A stretch of 64,000 nucleotides of DNA from Piscicola geometra (lineage: Eukaryota > Annelida > Clitellata > Hirudinida > Piscicolidae): the NCBI GenBank assembly GCA_943735955.1, contig OX030958.1, positions 7,875,126 through 7,939,125 on the forward strand, given 5' to 3'. Shown here piece after piece: positions 61,850 to 64,000 of this stretch (its first letter is position 1; each line of letters begins with the position of its first letter). The position numbers and the translations under genes are program-made. Under the pieces are notes generated by a model. It made no database searches, had not been told where the DNA came from, and was given only the letters and a program-made list of their open reading frames with translations.

Positions 61850-64000
61850 CCAACTCCGCCCATCAAATCTATTTTTCTTGAGTAGTTTATTGAATTGAGG
61901 AAGAAGAGAAGTGCTTTTAGTTAGCAACTGTCTTCATTTTGGCTTTCACTTCTAGCAAGAATTTGTTATGAGATCAAATTATTATTCTGAAATTTTGAAT
62001 TAATTCTCTAAAAACATTTGCTCTGTTCACCAAATAGTTTTGTCTTTTGGAAAAATATAAAACGCCATTACAACAAGATAAAAACTGCATCTGCTCAATT
62101 TGGCAATGCTTTTTCGAATGATGTCATATCTCAATGACATCTCTACATCCAGAATATGTTTCAAATAATGTATTAGATATATAATTAGATGTGAATACAT
62201 ACATAAAAACATATTCAAACATAAATACAAATACAAGCGTATATACAAAAGTATACATACAAACATATGCAAAAATATGGAAGCATACAACTTCCATGCT
62301 ATTTGCGAGGGAAAGAAGCAATTGTAGAGAGGAGATAATCTTTGGCTGTGGTTATGCAAGGAAGTGTTGGTTAAGTGGGATAAGCGAGGAAGCCTGAAGA
62401 ATCTACCCCACATATTCATTTTTTTCTTTTTCGTTAGTTTTTTTCCTTTTTTCTGAAAAATTCAACATATTTTTATAATTTATATGATTGTCATTAGTAC
62501 TTTTACTAAGACTTGGTACTAAGAGAGTAATTTATAAGTTTAAGACTTTCGAAAATAGAAAAACGATTAAAGCGGTTCTGAGGCTTGATTGGCTGAGAAG
62601 CACTCACTCCACCCTTTTGAAGTGACTGACAGTTGCAGATCAACAATTTATGAAACTTCAGAAAAACATTTAATTTGAAATGTAGTTATGAGCATGAAAT
62701 TTATATGATCAAAACTGTCTGATTTTTTAGACAACTAATTCATTAAATACTACTGGCTTTCAGGCGTTTACTTTTATTTCTTTTTTCAGTCTAGAAGGTT
62801 ATGTGTAAACAAGTAAACTTGAGAAACTAATTCTGTCAAATTATAATGTTTAAAAAAACATTTTCAACTTTTAATGAAATATTGTATAATAACAGTAAAA
62901 ATAGAAAAGATCCATAAGTTTTATTGAAAATGTTTTTTCACAACAAATACTATGCATAAATGCTCAATCGTGTTTGTGGGTGAACTTTTTCCACAACTCT
63001 CTTGGTTTCTTGATTTTTTTTCATGAATAAAATTCCATAAAACTTGTTACTAAAAAATTTATTTTCACAAATTTATTTTTTCAAGTTGTTTGCATAATGT
63101 GCGAAATAAAATTGTGTTTGAAAAGGGAAACGTGTTATCAATTTGGTATAGTTGTTTGTTTTATCAATAAAAACTCATCTAGTAATGATATACGATAAAA
63201 TAATTCTGTTAGAAATTAGATTGGTTCGGTTTGATTTCGACAGTTTTAAAGTTAGAGTTCGGTTAAATAACAATTTAGCTGAGTTCGAATTCAGTTAGTT
63301 TTTAAAAAGTTCTTGTCCGATGGTTTGTAATTCATTTTACGGAAAAAATATTTAGGTTTTTATTTCAAATCAAAACTTATTTTACTAATTTTGTTGGTAA
63401 AAAAAGTTGAAACTCTTTTTTAAAATGAATTGTTTATTTTAAAATGTTATATCTTATAAATAAATATTCAATATTTCATCTTCAAAAAGTATATAAATAA
63501 ATCAATAAAATAATTATTCGAAGAATAACTGTAATCTTTTTTCAAGCTTATCTTCAAAAATTCCTTCACTGATCATTTGTACATTTTCTTTTGAATCGAT
63601 CACGTCTTGCTTGCTGCATGATTTTTGACGCAGCAATTAAATGCTCTTCGGTGACGTGATGGAGGAAAAAGAATTCCTCATGATGATGAAATATTTGTTC
63701 ATTTTGAAATAAATCTTTCAGATCTCAGCAACCCAATTATGATGCAATTTTGATTTATGTGTTTTAGTTATTCATAGGTAATTTTATTTGAAGCATGATT
63801 TAAAAAGCAAAGATTTTTTAATTCCTTACAGTGCGTTTAAGATAATTTATATTAATTTTAAACTTTAAAAACCATTGAAATGATTTCTCAGCATCACATA
63901 GTTTTTTCAATTTAATGAGAAAAATTCAATTAGCACTTAAAAACTCCAAAATGATCTTTTATTGAAACTGCAGAAGTCTCACAAATTGAGGTTAAAGCTT
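61850..64000. other. AT-rich flank upstream of NKX2-1
   Basis: No gene recognised. A GC-richer island with TAAT- and CACGTC-type motifs at about 63590-63690 could be regulatory. Open frames at 62027-62419 lack coding features. Confidence 0.4.

Overview
This is a window of an animal nuclear genome. It is AT-rich between genes and GC-richer in exons, with genes of many short exons joined by GT-AG (and a few apparent GC-AG) introns. There are no bacterial-type operons. The gene set (Wnt1, a TASK-type K2P channel, Ku80, an R7-family RGS protein, AP-4 sigma, the IFT dynein-2 light intermediate chain, SPATA17, NKX2-1) is that of a ciliated bilaterian. The very heavy load of GGAT/GAT/GGT/CA microsatellites and the gene content suggest a lophotrochozoan, perhaps a leech-like annelid, but the species is an inference.

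Layout: 1-4419 AT-rich flank holding an 834-bp inverted-repeat element (2912-3745). 4420-10485 (-) Wnt1/wingless, 6 exons. 10.5-13.4 kb intergenic. 13755-17674 (+) TASK-type potassium channel, 3 exons behind a TATA box. 18550-31065 (-) Ku80/XRCC5, 21 exons, introns packed with mini- and microsatellites. 31612-43911 (+) R7 RGS protein (RGS6/7-like), 16 shared exons plus two alternative last exons, divergent from Ku80 over 546 bp. 45517-47825 (-) AP4S1, 5 exons including a 12-nt microexon and a fold-back element in an intron. 48214-52261 (+) DYNC2LI1, 16 exons, divergent from AP4S1 over 388 bp. 52376-55485 (+) SPATA17, starting only 114 bases after the DYNC2LI1 stop. 59197-60931 (-) NKX2-1/scarecrow homeobox gene with a likely 5' noncoding exon and CRE/E-box/CCAAT motifs upstream. 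The exon models were built by hand from splice sites, reading phase and family alignment; every junction given keeps frame.

The most interesting signal lies between the exons. Many introns of Ku80, the RGS gene and DYNC2LI1 start, just inside the 5' splice site, with a G-rich simple repeat in the sense strand (GGT, GAT, GGAT or GT), and end, just before the 3' splice site, with a C-rich repeat (ACC, ATC, ATCC or AC). The two are reverse complements, so the ends of one intron can pair and bring the splice sites together. I found no intron with the opposite polarity. Many of these acceptors lack a normal T-rich polypyrimidine tract. A comparable (AC)n/(GU)n arrangement is known from fish introns; here it seems to use trinucleotide and tetranucleotide repeats. 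Functionally the eight genes are unrelated apart from the ciliary pair DYNC2LI1-SPATA17; Wnt1 and NKX2-1 are developmental regulators set in large AT-rich intergenic spaces.
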